Shown here: positions 32,443-40,682 of the stretch, one piece after another
How positions within the stretch are numbered: the first letter of the stretch is position 1
Layout of the letters: each line of letters starts with the position of its first letter
From: Ralstonia sp. RRA
Lineage (GTDB): Bacteria > Pseudomonadota > Gammaproteobacteria > Burkholderiales > Burkholderiaceae
Assembly (NCBI RefSeq): GCF_037023145.1
Contig: NZ_CP146091.1
Span: forward strand, 2,976,001-3,040,000
Length of the DNA: 64,000 nucleotides
Direction: 5' to 3'
Notes under the pieces: generated by a model
Databases searched by the model: none
What the model was told of the DNA's origin: nothing
The model's input: the letters and a program-made list of their open reading frames with translations, nothing else
Made by a program: the position numbers and the translations under genes

Positions 32443-32468
32443 TTAGAGGAACCATTTTAGGCGGTCAA
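32440..32468 (-). promoter_or_regulatory. Predicted promoter of the dcw operon (Pmra)
   Basis: TTGACC (32463-32468) and TAAAGT (32440-32445) separated by 17 bp on the minus strand, about 110 bp upstream of mraZ. The transcription start would fall inside the repeat cluster. In the rest of the 370-bp gap to coq7 (32470-32702) I see no gene or clear site. Confidence 0.6.
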
Positions 32469-32702
32469 GGCTTGTCAGAGGCTGCGAGAGGGAAAATTTG
32501 CAATCAGAACAATGACTTAGCGAGTCCCGGCAGGGCATCCGAGCCACTTTTCTCAATCAAATGAAGGAGATAGCGTGATTTATGTAGAAACCACGTGAAA
32601 GAATGGCACGCGACAAAGCCCGCAGCGGCAGGCAAAGGGCCACTGCGGCGCAAGTCGGGCGAATGGTGGAGAGCGGGTTGCCGCCGGGTGGCGGCACGCG
32701 GT

Positions 32703-33356
32703 TCAGATGCGGTAGGCGGCGGTCGTCATGACGCGCGACGCAGCACGCATAGCTTGGCGGACAGGTTCAGGGAGATCGATGCCGCCGGCCTCGCGGGCAT
32801 TGTCGCCGTGGCGGATTTCGTCGTCGCGCATCTGGGCGACGATGGCGCGCGAGCGGGTGTCCTGTTCGGGCAGTTTGTCGAGATGGCCGTCGAGATGATG
32901 CTCGACCTGGCGCTCGGTCTCGGCGACGAAGCCGAGGCTGATCTTGTCGCCCAGGCGGCCGGCCAGCGCACCGATGGCGAAGGCACCGGCGTACCACAGC
33001 GGGTTGAGCAGGCTTGGGCGGTCGTTCAATTCCTGCAAGCGCTGGGCGCACCAGGCAAGGTGGTCCTCTTCTTCGCGGGCGGCTTCGTCGAGTTGCGCGC
33101 GGATGGCGGGGTCACGCGCAAACAGCGCTTGCCCCTGGTACAGCGCCTGGGCGCACACCTCACCCACGTGATTGACGCGCATCAGGCCAGCGGCATGACG
33201 ACGCTCTGCCTCGGAGAGCTTGGCCGCGTCACCGGGGCCAGTGGCAGAGGCACCGGAGGCGATGACGGCATCGGCAGGGTTCGGTCGGCTGGCGCGGGTA
33301 ACGCCGGTCACAGCGCGCAGGGCGCGGTCGAATTCGGGAAGGAAATTGTCGAGCAT
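32703..33356 (-). CDS. coq7: Demethoxyubiquinone hydroxylase Coq7
   Basis: Di-iron hydroxylase of ubiquinone biosynthesis (2-polyprenyl-3-methyl-6-methoxy-1,4-benzoquinone monooxygenase). From the ATG at 33356 ([12 protein letters not shown]) it has 217 residues; the longer frame upstream lacks homology. Iron-ligand motifs in two repeats are visible: [36 protein letters not shown] and [10 protein letters not shown]. It stands alone between the dcw promoter region and the porin gene. Confidence 0.95.
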   Translation of the reverse strand: MLDNFLPEFDRALRAVTGVTRASRPNPADAVIASGASATGPGDAAKLSEAERRHAAGLMRVNHVGEVCAQALYQGQALFARDPAIRAQLDEAAREEEDHLAWCAQRLQELNDRPSLLNPLWYAGAFAIGALAGRLGDKISLGFVAETERQVEHHLDGHLDKLPEQDTRSRAIVAQMRDDEIRHGDNAREAGGIDLPEPVRQAMRAASRVMTTAAYRI

Positions 33357-33749
33357 GCAGGTCGATCCTGAGATCAGGCGCCGCCAGCACTGACGTGCGG
33401 CGCGTGCGCCATTGTAAGGCCGCGGCCTGGCACGACCTTGCTCCCAATCAGAATCGGAACTACCAAACACAACTGTACGGGATAACCCTGTTGGCACTGG
33501 GATCGCATCCAAAATTGCAAGGAATCGCCAGCGCACATCGCATTTCTATTTCTGAATTCGAAACAGCCTGTTGCCCGGATCAGACAGCAAACGGGCGTTT
33601 GCGAACATTCGTTCGCAAATTTCGACCGAGACTTGTAACGCGTTGCTACATTAATCAGCGACTTCACTTGAAAGTCGTGGGGCGGGAAGACGGGAACGGA
33701 GGGTCTGCCCGCCACCAAGTTCAATAAATAAGGATCTGGAGACCGACCG
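33357..33749. other. Intergenic region between coq7 and the porin gene
   Basis: 393 bp without a gene. It holds a perfect inverted repeat TTTGCGAAC (33598-33606) / GTTCGCAAA (33611-33619) with a 4-bp centre, and a short stem CGACTT/AAGTCG at 33659-33677 in the porin leader. No sigma70 pair stood out. The region is more AT-rich than its surroundings, as expected for divergent promoters of coq7 and the porin. Confidence 0.6.
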
Positions 33750-34910
33750 ATGAAGAAATCGCTGCTGGCATTGGCAGTGCTGGGCACGTTTGCGGGTGTT
33801 GCGCAGGCTCAGTCAAGTGTGACGCTGTACGGCGTGGTCGACGCTAACGTCGAATACGTCAACCACGAGCAGAACGTAACGGCGGCAGGCGTCGCCATTC
33901 CGGGCAGCAGCGGTTCGCGCCTTGCGATGCAGGCAGGCGGCCTGTCTTCCAACCGTTGGGGCCTGCGCGGCGTCGAAGACATCGGTGGCGGGCTCAAGAG
34001 CCTGTTCGTGCTGGAATCCGGCTTCTCGATGGATGACGGCAAGCTGCAGCAAGGTGGCCGCCTGTTCGGCCGCCAAGCCTTTGTGGGCCTGCAGGGCAAC
34101 TGGGGCAAGGTCACGCTGGGCCGTCAATACACCACGATCTTCGACATGATGGCGAACTTCTCGCCGAGCGGTTACGCCACGCAGTGGGAGCCGGTGGTCG
34201 GCCTGCTGGGCGCGAACTTCCGCGAAGACAACGTGATCAAGTACACCGGCGCGTTCGGTCCGCTGACGGTCGTGGGCCACTGGTCCTTCGGCGAGCGCGC
34301 GGGCAGCAACACGGCCAACTCGGCCTATGGCGTGGGCGCGAACTACTTTGCTGGCCCGTTCGGCTTGGGCGTGGCGTATGACGAAGTGAAGGTGCCGTCG
34401 GTGCAGGAACTCGCCGGCGGCCCGGGCAACGACTACGGCCGCGACAAGCGCGCTGCCGTGGCCGCCAGCTACACGACGGGCCCGATCAAGGTGATGGGCG
34501 GCTACCGCTACGGCAACACCCAGGCTCCGAGCACCGGCACGCCGGCCCTGATTCCGCACCGCGACGATCTCTACTGGCTGGGCGTGAACTACCAGGCAAC
34601 CACGGCGCTGGGCCTGACGCTGTCGTACTACTACGACAAGATCAAGGAAGCGACCATTGGCGGCGTGTCGATCAACCCGCGCAACCCGCAGCAGTGGAAC
34701 TTCATCGCCGATTACAACTTCTCGAAGCGCACCGACGTGTACCTGACCGCAGCGTATTCGCGCAACGGCTCGCTGAACTGGGATTCGATCGGCTACACGC
34801 CCACGGGGATGTCCGTTGGCTACCTGCCGGCCGCATCGCAGACGTACTTCATCACGCCGGACTCGAACAGCCAGTTGGGCGTGGCGGTTGGTGTGCGCCA
34901 CAAGTTCTAA
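33750..34910 (+). CDS. Outer-membrane porin (OmpC/Omp32-type, general diffusion)
   Basis: Trimeric beta-barrel porin of the Burkholderiales type. 386 residues with a Sec signal peptide (MKKSLLALAVLGTFAGVAQA, cut before QSSVTLYG). The mature start SSVTLYGVVDANVEY, the LFGRQAFVGLQGNWGKVTLGRQYT segment and the C-terminal phenylalanine in VGVRHKF are typical barrel features. A GGATCTGGAG stretch precedes the ATG. It is monocistronic: strong terminator downstream and a long leader upstream. Its substrate preference cannot be told from sequence. Confidence 0.95.
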   Translation: MKKSLLALAVLGTFAGVAQAQSSVTLYGVVDANVEYVNHEQNVTAAGVAIPGSSGSRLAMQAGGLSSNRWGLRGVEDIGGGLKSLFVLESGFSMDDGKLQQGGRLFGRQAFVGLQGNWGKVTLGRQYTTIFDMMANFSPSGYATQWEPVVGLLGANFREDNVIKYTGAFGPLTVVGHWSFGERAGSNTANSAYGVGANYFAGPFGLGVAYDEVKVPSVQELAGGPGNDYGRDKRAAVAASYTTGPIKVMGGYRYGNTQAPSTGTPALIPHRDDLYWLGVNYQATTALGLTLSYYYDKIKEATIGGVSINPRNPQQWNFIADYNFSKRTDVYLTAAYSRNGSLNWDSIGYTPTGMSVGYLPAASQTYFITPDSNSQLGVAVGVRHKF

Positions 34911-34963
34911 CGCGCAGCACAGACTGTTTTTGCCCGCCGCCCCTCTCCTTGGCGGGCGCAGGA

Positions 34964-34985
34964 AGGCACCTTCGGGTGCCTTTTT
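34964..34985 (+). terminator. Intrinsic terminator of the porin gene
   Basis: AGGCACC-TTCG-GGTGCCT with a UUCG-type tetraloop followed by TTTT. Confidence 0.9.
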
Positions 34986-35076
34986 GCATGGCCGCGCGCT
35001 ATGCTCTGGCGGGCCGCCCGATGCACGATGGGCGGCCCACATAACGACAACAACGCGAACCCCACGGGAGACCTGC

Positions 35077-36393
35077 ATGTCCTCTTCGACGCCTTCTACC
35101 TTGGCGACACCCACTGCCGACACAACCACCGAAACAAGTCGTTCGCGCATCATCTTTGCGAGCTTCATCGGCACGGCCATCGAGTTCTACGACTTCTACG
35201 TCTACGCCACGGCTGCAGCGCTGGTGATCGGGCCCGTGTTCTTCCCGCACGGCTCGGCCACGGCGCAAGCGCTCTCGGCCTTCGTCACGTTCGGCATTGC
35301 CTTTATCGCACGGCCGATCGGCTCGTTCCTGTTCGGCCACTTTGGTGACCGGATCGGGCGCAAATCGACGCTGGTCGCATCGCTGCTGGTGATGGGTATC
35401 TCGACCACGCTGATCGGGCTGGTGCCGGGATACGACAGCATCGGCACGTTGGCGCCGGTCCTGCTGTGCATCTTGCGCTTTGGCCAGGGTATCGGCCTGG
35501 GTGGCGAATGGGGCGGCGCGGCGTTGCTGGCGACCGAGAACGCGCCGGCTGGCAAGCGTGGGTGGTTCGGCATGTTCCCGCAGTTGGGGCCGTCGGTGGG
35601 CTTCCTGGCTTCGAACGGGTTGTTCTTCGGATTGGCCATCGCCCTGTCGGACGAGCAGTTCCGCAGTTGGGGCTGGCGCGTGCCGTTCCTGGTGAGCGCG
35701 GTGCTGGTGGCGCTGGGCTTGTATGTGCGCTTGAAGATTGCGGAAACGCCGGCCTTCCAAGCCGCCATCGACCGCCAAGAACGCGTGAAGGTACCCGTTG
35801 CCGAACTGCTGTCGCGCCATTGGTGGCCGACGCTGCTGGGCGCGCTGGCCATGGTGGTCTGCTACACGCTGTTCTATATCTCGACGGTGTTCTCGCTGTC
35901 GTACGGCGTGAGCACGCTGCACTTCTCGCGCCCCGAATTCCTTGGGCTGCTGTGCCTGGCAGTGGTGTTCATGGGTCTGGCGACGCCGCTCTCGGCCCTG
36001 GCATCCGACCGCTTCGGGCGCAAGCCGGTGCTGATCGTCGGCATCATCGCGGCCATCCTGTCGGGCTTCACGATGGCGCCGCTGCTGGGTAGTGGGTCGA
36101 CGCCGCTGGTGGCGCTGTTCCTCATCATCGAGCTGTTCCTGATGGGCGTGACCTTCGCACCCATGGGGGCGCTGCTGCCGGAGCTGTTCCCGACCCACGT
36201 GCGCTACACCGGTGCGGGCGTGTCGTACAACCTGGGCGGCATTCTCGGTGCTTCGATTGCGCCTTACATCGCGCAGGTGCTGGCCTCGCAAGGCGGCCTG
36301 GGCTGGGTGGGCATGTATGTGTCGACGGCTGCGGCCGTCAGCCTGATTGGCGTGCTGTGCATGCGTGAGACGCGCGACGCCAGCCTGATGTAA
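35077..36393 (+). CDS. MFS metabolite:H+ symporter (MHS family)
   Basis: Inner-membrane proton symporter, probably for an organic acid or related small metabolite (family members include ProP, KgtP and ShiA). The ATG at 35077 with a CGGGAG ribosome binding site gives 438 residues; the longer frame would run back into the porin. Twelve hydrophobic segments, the MHS loop motif GHFGDRIGRKSTLV after helix 2, and its later counterpart SALASDRFGRKPVL are visible. The N-terminal 20 residues are Thr/Ser-rich. No neighbour suggests the substrate. Confidence 0.93.
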   Translation: MSSSTPSTLATPTADTTTETSRSRIIFASFIGTAIEFYDFYVYATAAALVIGPVFFPHGSATAQALSAFVTFGIAFIARPIGSFLFGHFGDRIGRKSTLVASLLVMGISTTLIGLVPGYDSIGTLAPVLLCILRFGQGIGLGGEWGGAALLATENAPAGKRGWFGMFPQLGPSVGFLASNGLFFGLAIALSDEQFRSWGWRVPFLVSAVLVALGLYVRLKIAETPAFQAAIDRQERVKVPVAELLSRHWWPTLLGALAMVVCYTLFYISTVFSLSYGVSTLHFSRPEFLGLLCLAVVFMGLATPLSALASDRFGRKPVLIVGIIAAILSGFTMAPLLGSGSTPLVALFLIIELFLMGVTFAPMGALLPELFPTHVRYTGAGVSYNLGGILGASIAPYIAQVLASQGGLGWVGMYVSTAAAVSLIGVLCMRETRDASLM

Positions 36394-36414
36394 GCCAACC
36401 CCCGCCTCGGCTGC

Positions 36415-36966
36415 TTATGGCCGGGGCGCTGCCTGAACCGCTTGTGCCACCGTTGCCGCATCTTCGGCCGGCACAGGCTGTGGCGCTCGCTGGGGTGGCT
36501 GCGTAGACCACTGCACCAGCAGCATCCCCACGCAGATCAGCGCCACCCCGGCAATGCGCCCCGCATTGATCGGCTTGACTGCCAACCCCATTAACCCGAA
36601 GTGGTCGATCAGCAGCGAGGCCAGCATTTGCCCCGCGATCACGCAGACGATGAAGGTGGTGGCCCCCAGGCGCGGCGTCATCGTCAGCGCGGCGGTGAGG
36701 TAGATCACACCGGCGATGCCGCCAAACCACGCCCACATGGGCAACCGCATGGCCTGCCCGACCATCGGCAGCGGCACGCGCAGCGCAATCAGCACCGGCA
36801 CCACCATCAACAGGCTGACCAGCAGCGACGCCACCGTCGCCCACAACGGGTGTCCAAGCGCACGCCCAAGCGTCGCGTTGCTGCCGGCCTGAAACGGCAC
36901 CAGCGCGCCGGCAATGAGCGCCATCAACGCCAGCCCGGCGGTAGATAGAGAAAGCGAATTCGACAT
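36415..36966 (-). CDS. Small DMT-superfamily transporter (DUF606/YdcZ family)
   Basis: Four-to-six-helix inner-membrane protein. The start at 36966 (MSNSLSLSTA) gives 183 residues. Segments GLALMALIAGALVPFQAGSN, YLTAALTMTPRLGATTFIV and AGRIAGVALICVGMLLV are hydrophobic. The family is thought to export small molecules, but substrates are poorly known. It diverges from a LysR regulator gene across 88 bp, so the regulator likely controls it. The Pro/Ala/Gln-rich tail is probably cytoplasmic. Confidence 0.85.
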   Translation of the reverse strand: MSNSLSLSTAGLALMALIAGALVPFQAGSNATLGRALGHPLWATVASLLVSLLMVVPVLIALRVPLPMVGQAMRLPMWAWFGGIAGVIYLTAALTMTPRLGATTFIVCVIAGQMLASLLIDHFGLMGLAVKPINAGRIAGVALICVGMLLVQWSTQPPQRAPQPVPAEDAATVAQAVQAAPRP

Positions 36967-37005
36967 GAGATCGGCTCCTGCATAGGTATTGCCGATCATT
37001 TTCCG

Positions 37006-37015
37006 TTATCGATAA
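37006..37015. promoter_or_regulatory. Candidate LysR operator between the DMT and LysR genes
   Basis: Perfect palindrome TTATCGATAA in the 88-bp divergent region. LysR-type operators are commonly AT-rich interrupted palindromes; its place suggests autoregulation and control of the transporter. Confidence 0.4.
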
Positions 37016-37054
37016 TATGAATGGAAATTCGAACTACGCATCCAGGCTATTCGC

Positions 37055-37963
37055 ATGGCGAATCCACTTCAGCGCATCGACCTGAACCTGCTCGTGACCC
37101 TGCATGCGCTGCTGAACGAGCAGCACATCTCGCGTGCGGCCGTGCGGTTGCACAAGAGCCAGCCGGCGGTGAGCCACGCCCTGGCGCATCTGCGCGAGCT
37201 GTTTGGCGATCCGCTGCTGGTGCGGCGTGGCGGCAAGCTAGCGCTAACAGCGCGTGCGCGCGAACTGTCGCAGCCGCTGGAAGATGTGCTTGATCAACTC
37301 GGCGCGCTGCTGGCACCGCCGGCCTTTGATGCCGCGGCTGCGCAGCGCGTGTTCCGCCTGGTGATGTCGGACTACGGCGCACGCACTGTTCTGCCTGAAC
37401 TGATCCGGCGGCTGCGGGCCGAAGCGCCGGGCATCGACCTCGTGGTCACACAATCCACGCGCGAGCTGATGCCGCAGCAGGTACTCGACGGCGAGGTGGA
37501 TCTCGCGCTGGGCGTATTCCCCTCGCCACCGCCGGAGCTGCTGGCCGAGGCACTGTTCACCGACACCTTTGCCTGCGCGGCCGATGCGACCACCCTGCCC
37601 ACCTCGGGCGCGCTCACGCTGAAAAGCTGGCTGACGCGCCCGCACGCGCTGGTCGCCATGCGCGGCGGCGTCGACAACGAGATCGACCGTGCCTTGGCTC
37701 GCCTTGGACACACGCGGCGCATCGCGATCACCCTGCCGCACTGGGGCGTGGCCAATGACCTGATCGCCGGAACGGACCTGGTGCTGACGGTGGCGCGCCG
37801 AAACCTCGACCGATTGGGCGGCGACGCCCGCTTGGGCGTATTCGCCGCGCCCTTCCCGATCGAGCCGTTCACGTTTGGGCATCTGTGGCACCCGCGCCGA
37901 CAGAACGATCCCGCGCACCAGTGGCTGCGACGCGCCATCGCTGAGGTCGTGCAAACGCCTTGA
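37055..37963 (+). CDS. LysR-family transcriptional regulator
   Basis: 302 residues: an N-terminal winged helix-turn-helix about 6-65 (DLNLLVTLHALLNEQHISRAAVRLHKSQPAVSHALAHLRE region) and a C-terminal substrate-binding domain typical of the family. The divergent neighbour is a small DMT-type transporter, so it is the likely target. The inducer is unknown. Confidence 0.9.
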   Translation: MANPLQRIDLNLLVTLHALLNEQHISRAAVRLHKSQPAVSHALAHLRELFGDPLLVRRGGKLALTARARELSQPLEDVLDQLGALLAPPAFDAAAAQRVFRLVMSDYGARTVLPELIRRLRAEAPGIDLVVTQSTRELMPQQVLDGEVDLALGVFPSPPPELLAEALFTDTFACAADATTLPTSGALTLKSWLTRPHALVAMRGGVDNEIDRALARLGHTRRIAITLPHWGVANDLIAGTDLVLTVARRNLDRLGGDARLGVFAAPFPIEPFTFGHLWHPRRQNDPAHQWLRRAIAEVVQTP

Positions 37964-38074
37964 GGCCTTGCGATCAAGGCACGCAACGCGCGTTTGCCCT
38001 TCATCAGGCAAGGGCCCTCTTGCCTGAGGGCTGTCGCAGCAGAACCCTGCGATCGCGTGCAAAAATACAGCCTT

Positions 38075-38092
38075 TGCATTCGCGCGAATGCA
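38075..38092. promoter_or_regulatory. 18-bp perfect palindrome upstream of the hemolysin-III gene
   Basis: TGCATTCGCGCGAATGCA, 29 bp before the start codon. No known family is matched by eye; it is a candidate operator for a dimeric repressor. Confidence 0.5.
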
Positions 38093-38121
38093 CGCCAACC
38101 GAGCTTCCCGGAGATCCACGC

Positions 38122-38739
38122 ATGTATCACGGAGAACGTTTCAATGGCTTCAGCCACCTGGCCGGGGCCATCCTTGCCGCTGCCGGCATGGCGGTGCTGG
38201 TGACATCCTCGGCGCTGCACCACGATGCCTGGAAGGTGGTCAGCTCCGTGGTCTACGGCACCACGCTGGTCCTGCTGTACACGATCTCGACGCTGTATCA
38301 CAGCCTGCGTGGCCCGGCCAAAGGCATCTTTCAGCGGCTGGACTACTGCGCCATCTATCTGCTGATTGCCGGCAGCTATACGCCGTTCGCACTGGTGACG
38401 CTGCGCGGCCCGTGGGGCTGGACACTGTTCGGCATCAACTGGGCACTGGCGGCCATCGGCATTGCGCAGGAACTCTGGATCGGCCGCCGCACGCGCCTGT
38501 TCTCGCTGCTGATCTACGTGGTGATGGGGTGGCTGGTGCTGATTGCCATGGGACCATTGGCGGCTGCATTGCCTGCGCCGGGCCTGTGGTGGCTGGTGGC
38601 AGGCGGCGCGCTCTATACCGCGGGCGTCGGGTTCTTCCTCTTCGACGAAAAAGTGCGGCACTTCCACGGCATCTGGCACCTGTTCGTGCTGGCGGGCAGT
38701 GTGTGCCAGTTCATCAGTATCCTGCTGTACGTGGGCTGA
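38122..38739 (+). CDS. Hemolysin III family (PAQR/YqfA-like) membrane protein
   Basis: Integral inner-membrane protein of 205 residues with seven predicted helices. The start at 38122 has a CGGAGA ribosome binding site; a longer frame begins inside the preceding gene and is not supported. Family motifs are ERFNGFSHLAGA near the N-terminus, STLYHSLRGPAKGIFQRLDYCAIYLLIAGSYTPF in the middle, and KVRHFHGIWHLFVL near the end. These conserve the serine, histidines and aspartate of the putative zinc site. Despite the name, toxin activity is doubtful; the family is thought to be zinc-dependent hydrolases or receptors. Confidence 0.92.
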   Translation: MYHGERFNGFSHLAGAILAAAGMAVLVTSSALHHDAWKVVSSVVYGTTLVLLYTISTLYHSLRGPAKGIFQRLDYCAIYLLIAGSYTPFALVTLRGPWGWTLFGINWALAAIGIAQELWIGRRTRLFSLLIYVVMGWLVLIAMGPLAAALPAPGLWWLVAGGALYTAGVGFFLFDEKVRHFHGIWHLFVLAGSVCQFISILLYVG

Positions 38740-38765
38740 CCGTCGGCTGAATCACCGCAATCAAT

Positions 38766-38795
38766 AAAAAAGCCGCGATCTCTCGCGGCTTTTTC
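38766..38795. terminator. Bidirectional intrinsic terminator
   Basis: AGCCGCGA-TCTC-TCGCGGCT flanked by A6 and T5, serving both the hemolysin-III gene (+) and the fadD-type gene (-). Confidence 0.92.
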
Positions 38796-38822
38796 TTTGC
38801 GCCTACGCAGAATTACGCAGAC

Positions 38823-40532
38823 TCAGGCACGCTTCTTCATCGCCTCGTCGCGCAGTTCGCGGCGCAGGATCTTGCCGACGTTGGTCTTCGGCAGCTCGTT
38901 GCGGAACTCGATGAACTTCGGGCGCTTGTAGCCGGTGAGCTGCTCCTTGCAGAACTCCTGCAGCTTCTCTTCGGTGAGCGTCGGGTCACGGCGCACCACG
39001 AACAGTTTGACGACCTCGCCCGAGTGCACGTCCGGTACGCCCACGGCGGCCACTTCCAGCACGCCCGGGCACATCGCCACCACGCCTTCGACCTCGTTCG
39101 GGTACACGTTGAAGCCCGACACCAGGATCATGTCCTTCTTGCGATCGACGATCTTGGTGTAGCCGCGCTCGTCCATCACGCCCACGTCGCCGGTCTTGAA
39201 GTAACCGTCGGCGTACATGACCTTGGCGGTCTCGTCCGGGCGCTTCCAGTAGCCGGCCATGACCTGAGGACCGCGGATGCAGATTTCGCCCGCCTGACCG
39301 ATCGGCAGATCGCGGCCTTCATCGTCACGGATGGCGATTTCGGTGCCCGGAATCGGCAGGCCAACGGTGCCCGAGAAGGTGTCCGTGTTGGTCGGGTTGC
39401 AGATGGCCGACGGCGAGGTTTCCGACAAGCCATAGCCTTCGATGATCGGGCAGCCGGTCACCTCGAGCCACTTCTTGGCCACGGCTTCCTGCACCGCCAT
39501 GCCGCCGCCGTTGGCCACGCGCAGGTTGGAGCAGTCGACATCCTTGAACTCGGGGTTGTTCAGCAGCGCGTTGTACAGCGTGTTCACGGCCGGGAACATG
39601 TGGAAGCGGTACTGCTTGAGCACCTTGATGAAGCCCGGAATGTCACGCGGGTTCGGGATCAGCACCGCCAACCCACCCTTGCGCATCGACAGCAGGCAGC
39701 ACACCGTCAGCGCGAAGATGTGATACAGCGGCAGCGCGGTGATCGTGACGATCTCTTCGTCGGCACCCAGCATGCGGCCGTCGCGGCCGGGCTTGGTGAG
39801 CGCCGGGTTCATCCACGCCTCAGACTGCAGCACGTTGGCGACGATGTTCCGGTGCAGCAGCGTCGCGCCCTTCGACACGCCGGTGGTGCCGCCGGTGTAT
39901 TGCAGGAAGGCCACATCGTCCGGGCCGACGGAGGTCGGCTTGAGCGCCAGCTTGGCGCCCTCTTCCAGCGCGGTGTTGAAGCGGATGCAGCTGGGCAGCT
40001 CCCACGCCGGCACCATCTTCTTGACACTGCGCACGACAAAGTTGACCAGCATGCCCTTGAGGCCGCCCAGCATGTCGCCCATGCTGGCCACCACGATGTG
40101 CTTGACCGGCGTGTTGGGCAGCACCTGCTGCAGCGTCGTCGCGAAGTTCTCCAGGATGATGATGGCTTCGGCGCCGCTGTCCTTGAGCTGGTGTTCCAGC
40201 TCGCGCGGGGTGTAGAGCGGGTTGACGTTGACGACCACGTAGCCGGCGCGCAGCACAGCGGCCAGCGCCACCGGGTACTGCAGCACGTTCGGCATCATCA
40301 GCGCGACGCGGGCGCCGGGCGCCAGGCCACGCGATTGCAGCCAGGCCGCCAGTTGGCGCGACAGCGTATCGATCTCGCCGTAGGTCAGGACCTTGCCCAT
40401 GCACTCGAAAGCGCGGCGATTGCGGTTCTTCTGAAAGGAATCTTCAAGCAGATGCGCCAGCGATCGATACTGCGACGCATCGATGTCGGCGGGCACCCCG
40501 GCGGGGTACTGCTTCAGCCACGGTTTATCCAT
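38823..40532 (-). CDS. fadD: Long-chain fatty-acid--CoA ligase
   Basis: Activates long-chain fatty acids to acyl-CoA through an acyl-adenylate. 569 residues. The AMP-binding motif is QYTGGTTGVSKGA near 212-224; EGYGLSETSP and the hinge/FACS motif DGYFKTGDVGVMDERGYTKIVDR region follow, and the C-terminal LPKTNVGKILRRELRDE lysine motif is present. The gene has a candidate promoter with a TetR-type operator upstream. The name fadD is by similarity; the chain-length range is not shown. Confidence 0.93.
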   Translation of the reverse strand: MDKPWLKQYPAGVPADIDASQYRSLAHLLEDSFQKNRNRRAFECMGKVLTYGEIDTLSRQLAAWLQSRGLAPGARVALMMPNVLQYPVALAAVLRAGYVVVNVNPLYTPRELEHQLKDSGAEAIIILENFATTLQQVLPNTPVKHIVVASMGDMLGGLKGMLVNFVVRSVKKMVPAWELPSCIRFNTALEEGAKLALKPTSVGPDDVAFLQYTGGTTGVSKGATLLHRNIVANVLQSEAWMNPALTKPGRDGRMLGADEEIVTITALPLYHIFALTVCCLLSMRKGGLAVLIPNPRDIPGFIKVLKQYRFHMFPAVNTLYNALLNNPEFKDVDCSNLRVANGGGMAVQEAVAKKWLEVTGCPIIEGYGLSETSPSAICNPTNTDTFSGTVGLPIPGTEIAIRDDEGRDLPIGQAGEICIRGPQVMAGYWKRPDETAKVMYADGYFKTGDVGVMDERGYTKIVDRKKDMILVSGFNVYPNEVEGVVAMCPGVLEVAAVGVPDVHSGEVVKLFVVRRDPTLTEEKLQEFCKEQLTGYKRPKFIEFRNELPKTNVGKILRRELRDEAMKKRA

Positions 40533-40562
40533 GGGCGTGTCTCCTGGCGATTGTCGATTTTT

Positions 40563-40578
40563 TCGAATGGTCGTTCGA
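40563..40578. promoter_or_regulatory. Candidate TetR-type operator upstream of fadD
   Basis: Imperfect palindrome TCGAATGGTCGTTCGA (12 of 16 positions symmetric), close to CGAACG...CGTTCG sites used by TetR-type fatty-acid regulators. It lies just downstream of the predicted promoter. Confidence 0.4.
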
Positions 40579-40588
40579 TTTTTTCCGC

Positions 40589-40617
40589 ATCGTACGCGGA
40601 TGTTTGTGTCAAAACAA
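40589..40617 (-). promoter_or_regulatory. Candidate fadD promoter
   Basis: TTGTTT (40612-40617) and TACGAT (40589-40594) with a 17-bp spacer on the minus strand. Confidence 0.35.
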
Positions 40618-40682
40618 TAACTTAGACGGTTCCCTCAGCCCATCGTGCATGCTTGAAACCGGCGCAGAAACCGCCGCTGGCA

